NCBI GenBank assembly: GCA_016200915.1
Contig: JACQDV010000083.1
Span: forward strand, 1 to 64,000
Reading direction: 5' to 3'
Length of the DNA: 64,000 nucleotides
From: Sphingobacteriales bacterium
Lineage (GTDB): Bacteria; Bacteroidota; Bacteroidia; Chitinophagales; Chitinophagaceae
Under the pieces are notes generated by a model. That model made no database searches, was not told where the DNA came from, and saw only the letters and a list, made by a program, of their open reading frames with translations. The translations under genes and the position numbers were made by a program. Within the stretch, counting starts at the first letter, position 1. Each line of letters opens with the position of its first letter. Shown one piece after another: positions 54,751 to 64,000 of this stretch.

Positions 54751-54780
54751 ATTAAAAAAATGTCCCGCCAGCGGCGGGAC
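54751..54780 (-). terminator. Intrinsic terminator of queA
   Basis: GTCCCGCC and GGCGGGAC (54762-54769 with 54773-54780) form a perfect 8-bp stem with a 3-base loop. On the minus strand it is followed by ATTTTTTT. Confidence 0.88.
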
Positions 54781-54793
54781 TTGAATAAACTTT

Positions 54794-55843
54794 TTATAAT
54801 ACCAGCATCGCATCCCCATAACTAAAGAAACGATACTTGTCTTTAATAGCTTTTTTATATGCTTCCATTGCTAAATCATAACCGGCAAAGGCACAGGTCA
54901 TAATCAGTAAACTTGTTTTAGGCAGGTGGAAGTTAGTTACTAATGAGTCGGCAATATTAAAATCATAAGGCGGATGAATAAAAATATTCGTCCATCCCTC
55001 GCTTGGTTTTAAAAAGTGTTGTGCAGTAAATGATGATTCCATTGCTCTCATGGTGGTAGTACCGATAGAACAAATGCGGTTACCATTTTCTCTTGCTTTG
55101 TTTACAATTTTGCAGGCGAAATCATCAATCTTGTAATATTCAGCATCCATTTTATGTTTGCTCAAATCTTCCACTTCAATTGGGCGGAAAGTGCCAAGAC
55201 CTGTATGTAAAGTAACTTCTGCAAAACGTACTCCCTGAATTTCCAAACGCTTGATCAGTTCTTTGCTAAAGTGCAAACCAGCTGTTGGGGCTGCTACTGC
55301 ACCTTCATGTTTTGCATAAACCGTTTGGTAACGCTCTTTATCTTCTTCATCAGGCTTACGCTTAATGTATTTTGGTAAAGGTGTTTCACCTAATTTTTCT
55401 AAAATAGCACGGAACTCTTCATCCGTTCCATCAAACAAAAAACGAATAGTACGGCCACGGCTTGTAGTATTATCAATTACTTCAGCTACCAGATCATCCG
55501 TATCTCCAAAATAAAGTTTATTACCCACACGAATTTTACGGGCTGGGTCAACGATCACATCCCACAGACGATTAGGTTTGTTTAATTCACGGAGCAAAAA
55601 CACTTCAATTTTAGCACCTGTTTTTTCCTTGCGACCGTACATACGGGCAGGGAATACCTTGGTGTTATTAACGACAAATACATCCTTGTCGTTAAAGTAT
55701 TCCATAATGTCACGGAAAGTACGGTTTTCAATAAGCCCGGTTTTACGGTGAACCACCATCAGGCGGCTCTCGTCACGGTTTTTGGCTGGGTGCTGGGCAA
55801 TAAGGTTGAGGGGCAGATCGAACGTAAACTGTGATAATTTCAT
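54794..55843 (-). CDS. queA: S-adenosylmethionine:tRNA ribosyltransferase-isomerase
   Basis: QueA moves the ribosyl part of S-adenosylmethionine onto preQ1 in tRNA, giving epoxyqueuosine at wobble positions. The 349-residue length and sequence fit the family: [28 protein letters not shown] at the start, [50 protein letters not shown] and [11 protein letters not shown]. Cytoplasmic. The gene has its own promoter, a structured leader of about 130 bases and its own terminator. No other queuosine gene is in the window. Confidence 0.96.
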   Translation of the reverse strand: MKLSQFTFDLPLNLIAQHPAKNRDESRLMVVHRKTGLIENRTFRDIMEYFNDKDVFVVNNTKVFPARMYGRKEKTGAKIEVFLLRELNKPNRLWDVIVDPARKIRVGNKLYFGDTDDLVAEVIDNTTSRGRTIRFLFDGTDEEFRAILEKLGETPLPKYIKRKPDEEDKERYQTVYAKHEGAVAAPTAGLHFSKELIKRLEIQGVRFAEVTLHTGLGTFRPIEVEDLSKHKMDAEYYKIDDFACKIVNKARENGNRICSIGTTTMRAMESSFTAQHFLKPSEGWTNIFIHPPYDFNIADSLVTNFHLPKTSLLIMTCAFAGYDLAMEAYKKAIKDKYRFFSYGDAMLVL

Positions 55844-55975
55844 TTAAATACAGGGTTTTAAATTATGAGCCTCTTGTAACAAACCCTGTGCGAAGTGGAG
55901 TGGTTAATTTGGTAAACTTAACCAACCTGGTCTTACGGCACCAGGTTTGTCTCAATTCAAAAGGCCTTTTTGAAT
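55844..55975 (-). promoter_or_regulatory. Structured queA leader with four tandem hairpins
   Basis: The predicted queA 5' leader has four clean stems in a row: ATTCAAAA/TTTTGAAT (55955-55962 with 55968-55975) at the 5' end, ACCTGGT/ACCAGGT (55925-55931 with 55940-55946), TGGTTAA/TTAACCA (55901-55907 with 55918-55924), and CAGGGTTT/AAACCCTG (55851-55858 with 55881-55888), whose near arm ends 7 bases before the ATG. The last could hide or reveal the start. A riboswitch is possible, but the preQ1 classes I know are not matched by eye. Confidence 0.45.
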
Positions 55976-55980
55976 GGGCG

Positions 55981-56012
55981 CAAAGATAATGGATGCAGAC
56001 AGCACTTTCCAA
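55981..56012 (-). promoter_or_regulatory. Promoter of queA
   Basis: On the minus strand TATCTTTG (55981-55988) lies 21 bases after TTG (56010-56012). Transcription would start near 55975, at the edge of the first hairpin. Confidence 0.7.
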
Positions 56013-56213
56013 ATATCTTTTTGATACTCATCTATTCAAAACCAGCAACTTGTTTTATGGGATTTACTTTTCTCGTATGGTAGATTTACGGTTGTTACTC
56101 GTAAGAGCTGATGAAGATCAATGTTTATTCCCTATTTAAAGGTAAACACCCGCCATTCTAATTGCAAACCCGTTGTATATTTAATAATTTTGAATACGTT
56201 TAATTATAGTCCT

Positions 56214-59200
56214 ATGAAACTGCCAATAATACCATTGCTGCTTTTATTTTTTTTAGCACTACTGCTCAAAAAAAATTCCCTAAACTGCTGTCTTCATTTT
56301 CCTCACCCCAATCATCAGCACCCATTCTTGCAAAACCTGAGTTACGCAAAGGACTAAACGAAAATCTGAATACGATAAATTTTATTCCCAATAAAGGACA
56401 ATACAGTAAAGAGGTTTTATACAGCTTTAGTACACCGCAGGCGCAAATGATAATTTTTGAAAACAAAATAAGACTGATTAACGCAAAAACCTCACTTCAA
56501 AAAATTGAGTTTAAAAACAAGCACAGCTTTCCTGCAGTTACAGATAAACAGTATGTAGATATTGTTTTTACCGGTGCTAATAAATTAAATCCAACTGCAC
56601 AGTTTGATAAAGAAGCCGCCAGCTATAATTATTTTTCCAGTGATAAGAAAGTAACAAATGTGAAGGCTGCTTCCGAAATTTTCTTTCATGAAATTTATAA
56701 AGGAGTAACACTTCGTTTATACAGTAATAAAGGTGGTAGTCTTGAATTTGACTGGTTAGTATCCAGAGCAGAAGACTATTCACAAATCCGCATGCAGTTT
56801 TTGGGTCAGAACTATTTAAAAGTGGATAATAAAGGTAACCTGGAAATCGGTTTGCGTTTTAGGTCACTTAAACTAAAAATTCCAGAAACTTACCAGTTAG
56901 ATGCTAAAGGAAAGCGGTTACCATTGCAGGGAAAATTTGTGTTCTCATCCGTTAATGAAACTAAATATTACATAAAAGGAATTACGAATTCTAAATGGCC
57001 ATTAGTAATTGATCCTGTTTTGCAGTGGGGGTGCTTATATGGATGGGGATAATGCAAATTTTGATGCTTATTTGTTTGGTGGTGTTACTGATAGTAATGG
57101 TGATATTTATGTGGCAGGAGCTTCGCAACGTATCACCAATACTGATATTCAGTCTGTGGCTTATGGAAGTCCTGCTTCAGGGTTTCTTTCCACACCTCCC
57201 TCAGGTGTTGGCACAGGAGTAAGCGGTGTAAGTGGTAATGGGGTTGACTGGTTAATTATGAAAATAAAAAAAGATGGCTCCAAAGTATTAACCTATACTT
57301 TTTTTGGATTGAATTCAACCAGCATAGTAATGGAGCAGGCGCATTGCATTGCCATATCACCTAATGGAGGGTCTGTTTTTGTAGGAGGGATATGCAACAG
57401 TGGCGGAGGTATTAGAAGTCTGCCGGCTTTATCAGCCGGATACACCGCAAACACTGCATTTGGAGGAGTAACCCTTTCTGTTGCTTCATCAAATATACCC
57501 ACCATTGCTGTTTTTACTCCAGATCTTGCCAGCCTCAAATACCGCACTTTTATTGGCGATGGCACTATAAAAGGAGATGTTTGTTCTATAGAAGCATTAA
57601 ATGATAATGATTATGTGCTTGCTTCTTATGTCAATAACGACCTCGGTAATGGCGCTGGCTCCGTGTCATACGTTACTAATGGACCCGATAATACATTTTC
57701 CGGCAACAATGATATTTATATTGCCAAATTTACCAGCTTAACGACATTGTCGTGGGGTACTTATGTTGGTGGCGATGGTAGTGATAAGGTTTTTGATATG
57801 AGATTGCTAAGTAATAATGATATAGTTTTTTGTGGATCTGCTACCAGCACCAATTCTTCTATGACTACTTTGTCAAACGAAGTTGCCAGTACTGCAAACC
57901 GTAATAATAATACTACCACCTCAGATGCGTTAGTGGGGGTGCTGAAATCGAATGGTTCTGCATTTAATTTTTTAAGTAAAGTTGGTGGTAGTGGAAATGA
58001 TGAGTTTGATGGATTACAAGTTGGTCCGTGTGATACATTATTTTTAACGGGTACAACTGCTTCAACCAACTTTCCTAACATCGGATCCGGGGTACTTCAA
58101 ACTTCTAATGCAGGAGGAACATCAGACATGATCATTTTTAAATGTCCGGCTGCCGGAGGTAATACAGGTGTTGGTACTTATTATGGAGGAAGTGCTTTAG
58201 ATATAGGCAACAGTATAGTATATATTCCGGTAGGGTCAGGCAGGGTATCCATTTTTGGTACAACCCAATCAACATCGTCATCAATTGCTGTTAACAACAT
58301 AGCGGGAAATACATTTTATAAAAACACAAACGGAGGAAGTTATGATATGTTTTTGCTGGAATGTTCTACTGATTTTAAAACATTATACTTTGCAACGTAT
58401 GTAGGCGGATCAGATATGGATTACCTGGGCGATACTGGTGCGCAGATAACCGGTAAACAAATGGTAATGACCAGCGATTCAACCATTGGAGTATTTACCA
58501 CTACCCACTCTACCACCCTTACTCCAAATATTATTTCCCCGTCAGGTGTATTTGATAATACAAAATCGAATACAAATAACGATGCCTGCACAATCTTTAT
58601 CATCAATACAAGAGATAGTTATGGAAATATTGATGCAGGAGATGCACCAACCAGTTATGGAAAGGCCACAGCAGAAATTGCTAAAAGTGGAACGAACTCA
58701 TTAGTAACTCTTGGCAACAGGGTGGATGAAGATTCTTACTATCCAACTTCTCCCGGAACAAATGCCCTGTATGATGATAATGAAGGAAATTCTATTGCAA
58801 GAAAAACCGGCACTTCTATGTTTTACAATTCCGGGGCCAGTGGTTCTTCATCAGTTACAGATGAGGATGCTTTAACAGTTGGTTCCATTGCAGCAGTAGA
58901 TGCTACACAAACCACTTATTCTGTCACTATTCCGTATTACAATAATTCTGGTACTACCTGTACAATTTATGGATTAATAGATTTTAATATTGATGGTGAT
59001 TTTGATGATGCCAATGAAAAAGTTTCTGTTACCAGTTTGGCAAGTAATTCCAATGCAGCCGGTACGGCCGGAAGAACTGTTACGTTAACATGGACGTTGC
59101 CGGCAGGTGTTATAATGGGTAATTCATATTTGAGGTTGATTATAGTGGAAGGAACTGGCTCCGGTGTTTTATCCGGAACCTGTTCAAGTGGTACCAGAGC

Positions 59201-59819
59201 TGTGCAAAACCAGGGGCTGGGTATTGGTGAAGTGGAAGATTATCCAATCGTTATTACTTCTGCCTTGTTAAGCAAAGCACTTAAATTCAGGGTAGAACGT
59301 AATGTCAGTTTCAATACAAGTTACTGGCAAATGAATATGGATGGTAATGTATCTTTCTTTGAAGTAGAACGCAGTAAAGATGGATTTAACTTTAAAAAAA
59401 TTGGTAACATCCTGCCTCAAAATCAACAGGCAGGCTGGGGCTATTTATTTAACGATAATAATAAACTTGCTCAAACCGAAGATCAGTATTATCGTTTGAA
59501 AGTGGTTGGGAAAAATGGTTCTGTGTATTACAGTGAAATTGTGAAACTGCCCGGCTTAATTAATAACCTTAGCGTTCATGCTTTATCCAATCCGTTCAGG
59601 CAACAGCTTCAGGTTATAGTAAGTGCAGTCACTGACGGTTCCTATACAGTAACTCTTGCTGATCTGACCGGCAAAACTATTTCGACAGAAAAGAAGTTGC
59701 TGCAAAAGGGTAACAACCCGGTTACTATACAAGAATCTTCAAAATTATTGCCCGGAACTTATTTGCTCCGGGTAAATGATGGCACCAGCAGTATTATACT
59801 GAAGGTGTTAAAAGACTAA
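56214..59819 (+). pseudogene. Type IX cargo gene (SBBP propeller, GEVED, sorting domain) broken by two homopolymer frameshifts
   Basis: Read through, this would be one 1201-residue surface protein: signal peptide; a DUF7948-like N-terminus (IPNKGQYSKEVLYSF); SBBP-type beta-propeller repeats (GTYVGGDGSD, ATYVGGSDMD); a GEVED domain (about 58630-59260, ending GEVEDYPIVI); and a type A C-terminal sorting domain (SNPFRQQLQV, LPGTYLLRV). Two single-base shifts break it. The first is near the signal peptide, at T8 (56247-56254) or A8 (56268-56275), and needs one added base. The second is at G5 (57027-57031), and removing one G restores QWGAYMDG. The shifts cancel in frame. This could be sequencing error, phase variation or decay. 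The intact stretches are 56214-56357, 56447-57052 and 57009-59819. Confidence 0.85.
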
Positions 59820-59845
59820 CCATAGGGTCTTAAAATTTCAAAAAA

Positions 59846-59955
59846 AGAGGCTGTCCAAAAAGTTGGAGACGGTCTCTTTTTATTAGGTAAGGTGATGGAG
59901 AAAGTTTTCTTTTAAGCGATTCCCAAAGCCTTCATTTTACTTTTGGGACAGCCTC
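59846..59955. mobile_element. MITE-like element with GAGGCTGTCC ends, left end doubles as terminator
   Basis: GAGGCTGTCC (59847-59856) and GGACAGCCTC (59946-59955) are perfect inverted repeats with A/T-rich neighbours. At the left end AGAGGCTGTCCAA can also pair with TTGGAGACGGTCTCT (to 59878), followed by TTTTTATT, which would terminate the gene before it. The ends resemble those of the element at 23522-23665. No coding content. Confidence 0.55.
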
Positions 59956-60024
59956 ATCTTTTGTTTTACAGGTTTTATGAAAATTTAAAACCTTCTTTTA
60001 CTATCTTACAGGTTTATAATCTGT

Positions 60025-63000
60025 ATGAAAAAAATCATCGTTCTCCTGGCACTGCTTTCCTCAGTAAACCTCGTATCAGCACAAAAAAATAAGAATAAGA
60101 AATATCCTTCTTTGTTATGGGAAATAACAGGTAAGGGGCTTAAGAAACCATCCTATTTGTTCGGTACCATGCATGTTAGCAGTAAAATGGCCTTTCATTT
60201 GAGCGACTCATTTTACCATGCTATTAAAAGTGTGGATGTGGTGGCGCTGGAAACTAATCCTGAAAACTGGCAGGATGATTTTACCAATTCCAAATACACT
60301 AATCTCAATCCTGATCAGTTAAGACTGAGAAGGTATATGGATAATAACAGTGGTTTTGATATTCCAAGCGATTACTTGTCCATTAATACTTTCGCTGTTC
60401 ATAAATATGAAAAAAGTATTGCAAGGGCATTATCTGCAAAGCCTGAGATCATCAATAGTTTATTATATAGAAATTTTGCCGGAGCTGAAGATTTTGAAGA
60501 AGATACTTTCCTGGATATGTATATATTTCAAACAGGAAAAAAATTAGGAAAGAAAGTAACGGGTGTTGAAAATTTTGAAGAAAGTCAGAAACTGGTGATG
60601 GAAGCATACCGTGATGCGGCCAAAGATAAAAACACCAAGCGGCGCAGTTACGATTACAATGATAATTATGCTGATCCAAATAAATTACAGGAAGCATACC
60701 GGAAAGGTGATCTTGATTTACTTGATTCAATAAATAAACTCAATGTTTTCTCCGATGCTTTCCAGGAAAAGTTTTTATACAGGCGTAATGATATACAAGC
60801 TTCATCCATCGATTCCATTATTAAATCCGGTTCTTCTTTATTTGTGGGTGTGGGGGCAGCACATTTGCCGGGTACAAGAGGAGTGATTGAATGGTTGCGT
60901 AAACATGGTTATACTTTGCGACCAGTTACCATGGGTGAAAGAGACAGCAATCAAAAAGATGCCATTGATAAAGTGAGAATCCCTTTGTCTTTTAATACCA
61001 GATGGGCCGATGATAGTTCTTTCAGTGTTGAATTGCCGGGCAAGCTTTACCGTTTTATGCCAATGCAGTATTTAAACCAGGTGCAGTTTGCTGATATGAC
61101 CAATGGTGCCTATTACATGGTTACCCGGTTGAAGACAAACAGTACCATGCTTGGTCAGAATTTAAATACTGTTTACCAGAAAGTGGATAGTATGCTGTAT
61201 GAAAATGTGCCCGGTAAAATCATCAGCAGAAAAGATATTACAGTAAATGGGTATAAAGGTTTTGATATTACCAATAAAACACGACGGGGAGATTACCAGC
61301 GTTACAATATCATCATTACACCGTTTGAAATTTTCTTTTTTAAAATGAGTGGCAATAATGAATATGTTATTAATGGCGACGAAGCAAATAAATTCTTTGC
61401 ATCAATAAAGATCAAAGAATACCAATCGGATAAATGGGTTAATTATACACCACCTTATGGAGGGTTTACAGTAAAGATGCCAACCACGCCTGTAATGAAT
61501 AAAGTGTTCAGCGGTGGCCCGGATCGTTTGGAGTTTGAATCAGTGGATGAAAAAGATGGCAGCGATTATCTTATTATGAAATCAGATGTACAGAATATTA
61601 ATTTTATTGAGGAAGATACATTTGATCTGAATTTGATAGATGAAAGTTTTGCCAGCAGTATTATAATTGATAAAACACTCAGCCGTAAGCTGGGTACTTA
61701 TAAAAGATATCCTTCGCTGGATGTTAAATATAAACACAAAGACGGTTCAATAACACAGGCAAGATATTTAATACAGGGACCGCATTATTATGCATTGTTT
61801 GCACATGCTAAAACTGAGCAGCCAACTCATCAGACATTTTTTAACTCCTTTTCCATCACTCCATTTATATACCCGGAAGTAAAAGACAGAACAGATACAT
61901 CCTTATACTTTACAGTTAAATCACCGGTATATCCCGAACAAAATAATGAAGCTAAGGCATGGATGGAAAATTTACTAAGGGATTACCAGGAAAGCAATGA
62001 TAGTTATAATGATATTCTTTCCTCAACCAAAACAATTACTATTGGTAATGATACAGCAGGAGAGAAAGTAATGGTGATGTATTATAAGTTACCCAAGTAC
62101 ACTTACATGAAAGATTCTTCTTTGTTCTGGGACAAAGGAACATTGGCTGTGCACGACAGCGATTTTATTTATCGTAAACTGGAAAAGAAGAATCTGCCAA
62201 ATGGATTTGTCAATTATAATCTTCAAATGCTGGATACGAATAGCAGCCGTATGATCAATGCCCGCCTGTTTTACAAAGAAGGTGTATTGCATATGATTGC
62301 AACGTTAACGGATACATTGACACCCCCGAGTAGTTTGCTCACTAACTTTTTTGAAACATTTAAGCCGGCTGATACCATCAAAGGGTATTCTCCATTTGTA
62401 AGAAAGTCAAATCTTTTCTTTACGGATTATTATAGTGCTGATTCCGCTACTAAAAAGAAAGCATTAAGAAATCTGAGTACGATGTATTTTGATTCAACAG
62501 ATGTACCGCAGATTAAAAAAGCTATAAGTCAGCTTACCTGGAAGGATAAAGATTATCTCAATGTAAAAAAACAATGGATTGAACATTTGGGTAATATGGG
62601 CGATACCTCAGTGAGCTATTACCTGGAAGATTTATACAAAACAGCCGGTGATACCGTTGAATTACAAAACATAGTTTTGGAGTCGTTGATGAAGCAACGT
62701 ACAAAAACTTCTTACCGGTTATTTAAAGATATTATGCTGGAAGAACCACCCGTTATTGAAAAAGGAGAGTATGAAAGGAATGAACTCAGTTTTGATCATA
62801 TAACTTTTGGGGTTCCTTCCCGGGAAGATTTTTACAGGAACAGGGATATGTTTGTGAGCCTGTATGATTCTGTTGAACTGACTAAAACATTATTCCCCGA
62901 AATGCTGGCATTAGTTACGCTGGATGATTATAAACCCATGATCATGCAACTGCTGGCCAATATGGTTGACAGTGGTTATGTTAAAGCATCCGGTTACCAG

Positions 63001-63816
63001 GAATACTATAATAAATTCTGGTTAGAAGCAAAACAGTTGCAACGCAAACAAAGTATTGCTGAAAAATCAAAAGCTATTGAAAAGAAACAGGATGAGCTGG
63101 ACGAAACTAAATCTGTTTCTGTAAGAAGAAATGATGATGAAGGTGATTCTAAAGGTAATGAAGCACTTGATTTGTATGCAGTATTGCTGATGCCTTTTTG
63201 GGATAAGAATGAAAACGTACCAGCATTTTATGACAAATTATTACAGTCTGGCGATAAGAAGTTAAAGTATAATACGGCTTTATTATTATTACGCAACAAA
63301 AAACCTGTGCCCGATACTATGTGGAAGTATTTTGCGGCTATGGATGAGTACCGCAGCGGGTTATATAATGACCTTGAAGAGATTAATCAATTGAATAAAT
63401 TCCCTGCACAATACAAGAGCCAGGCTGATATGGCTAAGGCAGTATTAATTGAATCCCGTGATTATAATAAAGCAGATACTATTGTTTACCTGGATAAAAT
63501 TTCTGCTGCTTATAAAAAGGATAAAGGATGGATTTATTTTTATAAGTATAAGGACAAGAAAGATGATGCAGTGTGGGAGTTCGCCAGTTCAGGATTACAA
63601 CCTGAAAACGTAAAAGAAATTTCTACTGATGATGATTTTACTTCGTTTATGCAGGATAATGTGGATGAAGACAAGCCGGTTAAAGAACAAATACAGAAAC
63701 TGGTAAAGCAAATGCTGAATTCAAGACGGAAAAGTGCCAGGAATTTTTACAGTAGTGGTTATGGATACAATAGTTTGTTCGGGGGAGATGTTTCAGCTTC
63801 CACTGACGAAGAATGA
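60025..63816 (+). CDS. Large secreted protein with N-terminal TraB/GumN domain
   Basis: The 1263-residue protein has a signal peptide (ends LVSAQ). It carries a TraB/GumN domain at about 25-310: LWEITGKGLKKPSYLFGTMHV with GTMH at 47-50, ALETNPENW, and VGVGAAHLPG close to its end. This domain is related to metal-dependent proteases (Tiki-like), with conserved Glu and His residues visible. The remaining 950 residues are not recognised. They include a charged coiled segment (about 1010-1040) and helical, possibly HEAT-like stretches. The domain alone is about 290 residues in most relatives, so the long tail is unusual. Single gene, probably periplasmic or surface. Confidence 0.82.
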   Translation: MKKIIVLLALLSSVNLVSAQKNKNKKYPSLLWEITGKGLKKPSYLFGTMHVSSKMAFHLSDSFYHAIKSVDVVALETNPENWQDDFTNSKYTNLNPDQLRLRRYMDNNSGFDIPSDYLSINTFAVHKYEKSIARALSAKPEIINSLLYRNFAGAEDFEEDTFLDMYIFQTGKKLGKKVTGVENFEESQKLVMEAYRDAAKDKNTKRRSYDYNDNYADPNKLQEAYRKGDLDLLDSINKLNVFSDAFQEKFLYRRNDIQASSIDSIIKSGSSLFVGVGAAHLPGTRGVIEWLRKHGYTLRPVTMGERDSNQKDAIDKVRIPLSFNTRWADDSSFSVELPGKLYRFMPMQYLNQVQFADMTNGAYYMVTRLKTNSTMLGQNLNTVYQKVDSMLYENVPGKIISRKDITVNGYKGFDITNKTRRGDYQRYNIIITPFEIFFFKMSGNNEYVINGDEANKFFASIKIKEYQSDKWVNYTPPYGGFTVKMPTTPVMNKVFSGGPDRLEFESVDEKDGSDYLIMKSDVQNINFIEEDTFDLNLIDESFASSIIIDKTLSRKLGTYKRYPSLDVKYKHKDGSITQARYLIQGPHYYALFAHAKTEQPTHQTFFNSFSITPFIYPEVKDRTDTSLYFTVKSPVYPEQNNEAKAWMENLLRDYQESNDSYNDILSSTKTITIGNDTAGEKVMVMYYKLPKYTYMKDSSLFWDKGTLAVHDSDFIYRKLEKKNLPNGFVNYNLQMLDTNSSRMINARLFYKEGVLHMIATLTDTLTPPSSLLTNFFETFKPADTIKGYSPFVRKSNLFFTDYYSADSATKKKALRNLSTMYFDSTDVPQIKKAISQLTWKDKDYLNVKKQWIEHLGNMGDTSVSYYLEDLYKTAGDTVELQNIVLESLMKQRTKTSYRLFKDIMLEEPPVIEKGEYERNELSFDHITFGVPSREDFYRNRDMFVSLYDSVELTKTLFPEMLALVTLDDYKPMIMQLLANMVDSGYVKASGYQEYYNKFWLEAKQLQRKQSIAEKSKAIEKKQDELDETKSVSVRRNDDEGDSKGNEALDLYAVLLMPFWDKNENVPAFYDKLLQSGDKKLKYNTALLLLRNKKPVPDTMWKYFAAMDEYRSGLYNDLEEINQLNKFPAQYKSQADMAKAVLIESRDYNKADTIVYLDKISAAYKKDKGWIYFYKYKDKKDDAVWEFASSGLQPENVKEISTDDDFTSFMQDNVDEDKPVKEQIQKLVKQMLNSRRKSARNFYSSGYGYNSLFGGDVSASTDEE

Positions 63817-64000
63817 TTAGCCGGCTATTATTCCTTTGGGAACTGAATGGATCAATTGCTTTGTATATTCTTTTTGCGGATGATTATAAATGTCATCCGC
63901 ATTCCCTTCTTCTTCAATCACTCCTTTGTTCATTACGATGATTCGATCACTGATATAACGAACAACTGAAAGATCATGAGAAATGAAGATAGAAGTAAAA
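63817..64000 (-). CDS. ABC transporter ATP-binding protein, C-terminal end only
   Basis: The last 61 codons of a gene that runs out of the window on the right. They read FISHDLSVVRYISDRIIVMN, then KGVIEEEGNADDIYNHPQKEY and TKQLIHSVP. This is the H-loop histidine and C-terminus of an oligopeptide/dipeptide-type transporter ATPase (DppD/DppF, or a duplicated form such as GsiA). The stop codon directly abuts the stop of the TraB gene. Length and the Walker motifs cannot be checked. Confidence 0.85.
   Translation of the reverse strand, partial: FTSIFISHDLSVVRYISDRIIVMNKGVIEEEGNADDIYNHPQKEYTKQLIHSVPKGIIAG

Noticed and set aside
55885-55970. tRNA-like stretch in the queA leader (D-loop-like AGTGGTTAA and a hairpin with CTTACGG)
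   Set aside because: The loop is 8 bases, there is no matching acceptor stem, and no TTCRA T-arm pairs correctly. It fits four independent hairpins better.
56247-57031. Programmed ribosomal frameshifting in the surface-protein gene
   Set aside because: T TTT TTA could act as a slippery site, but the gene would need a second, opposite shift at a G run. Two shifts of opposite sign in homopolymers are better explained by indels.

Overview
The window is a piece of a Bacteroidota chromosome, most likely Chitinophagaceae. The protein sequences look like that family. The best promoters have the Bacteroidota form (TTG, about 20 bases, TAnnTTTG), for example upstream of rpsA, the glutaryl-CoA dehydrogenase gene and queA. 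There is a type IX secretion gene (porQ) and two genes for large secreted proteins with type IX C-terminal sorting domains. Genes are dense and lie on both strands. No rRNA, tRNA or CRISPR array was found.

Layout. 1-1292 is an intact IS4-family insertion sequence. 1.3-3.1 kb holds a VOC protein, an unknown membrane protein and repeat-rich spacer. 3.1-13 kb carries lon, porQ, an S9 peptidase, an acyl-CoA ligase, a small membrane protein, a c-type heme lipoprotein and a trans-sulfuration enzyme. 13.2-19.6 kb has a 1487-residue secreted propeller/fibronectin protein and a gamma-glutamyltransferase. 19.7-23.2 kb has a possible small RNA, a fructosamine kinase, a lysine-rich SWIB protein, a class V aminotransferase and a DinB-like protein. 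23.8-30.5 kb is a tight six-gene operon that looks accessory: an unknown three-helix membrane protein, a trypsin-like protease, an outer-membrane-like protein, an M15 peptidase, an SGNH hydrolase and a four-helix membrane protein. 30.6-46.7 kb is mostly housekeeping: rpsA, aroK, DUF423, a penicillin-acylase-type hydrolase, Usp, Mrp, an amidohydrolase, PaiB, kynU, a ParE-type toxin-antitoxin pair, pyrF and a GDSL esterase. 46.8-49.7 kb holds a sigma/anti-sigma/DUF4097 operon. 50-64 kb carries a glutaryl-CoA dehydrogenase, a GNAT enzyme, an NlpC-like lipoprotein, a HAD phosphatase, PlsC, a thioesterase, queA with a structured leader, a frameshifted type IX cargo gene, a large TraB/GumN protein and the end of an ABC-transporter ATPase.

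How parts fit. PorQ belongs to the machinery that attaches cargo bearing C-terminal signals like those at 13.2 and 59.8 kb. KynU and glutaryl-CoA dehydrogenase could both serve tryptophan/lysine catabolism, but they are not linked. The six-gene operon is the best candidate for an undescribed system: it combines three predicted hydrolases with two membrane proteins and a surface protein.

Spacers hold many hairpin elements and short tandem words: a CCGCAGAG-bounded element, a CACGCAAAG-bounded element, GAGGCTGTC-ended elements, a 19-bp-arm element, and TTTCTGG and AAACCAT heptamer tracts. They look like families of non-autonomous or REP-like repeats. All functions come from reading motifs; no database search was run.
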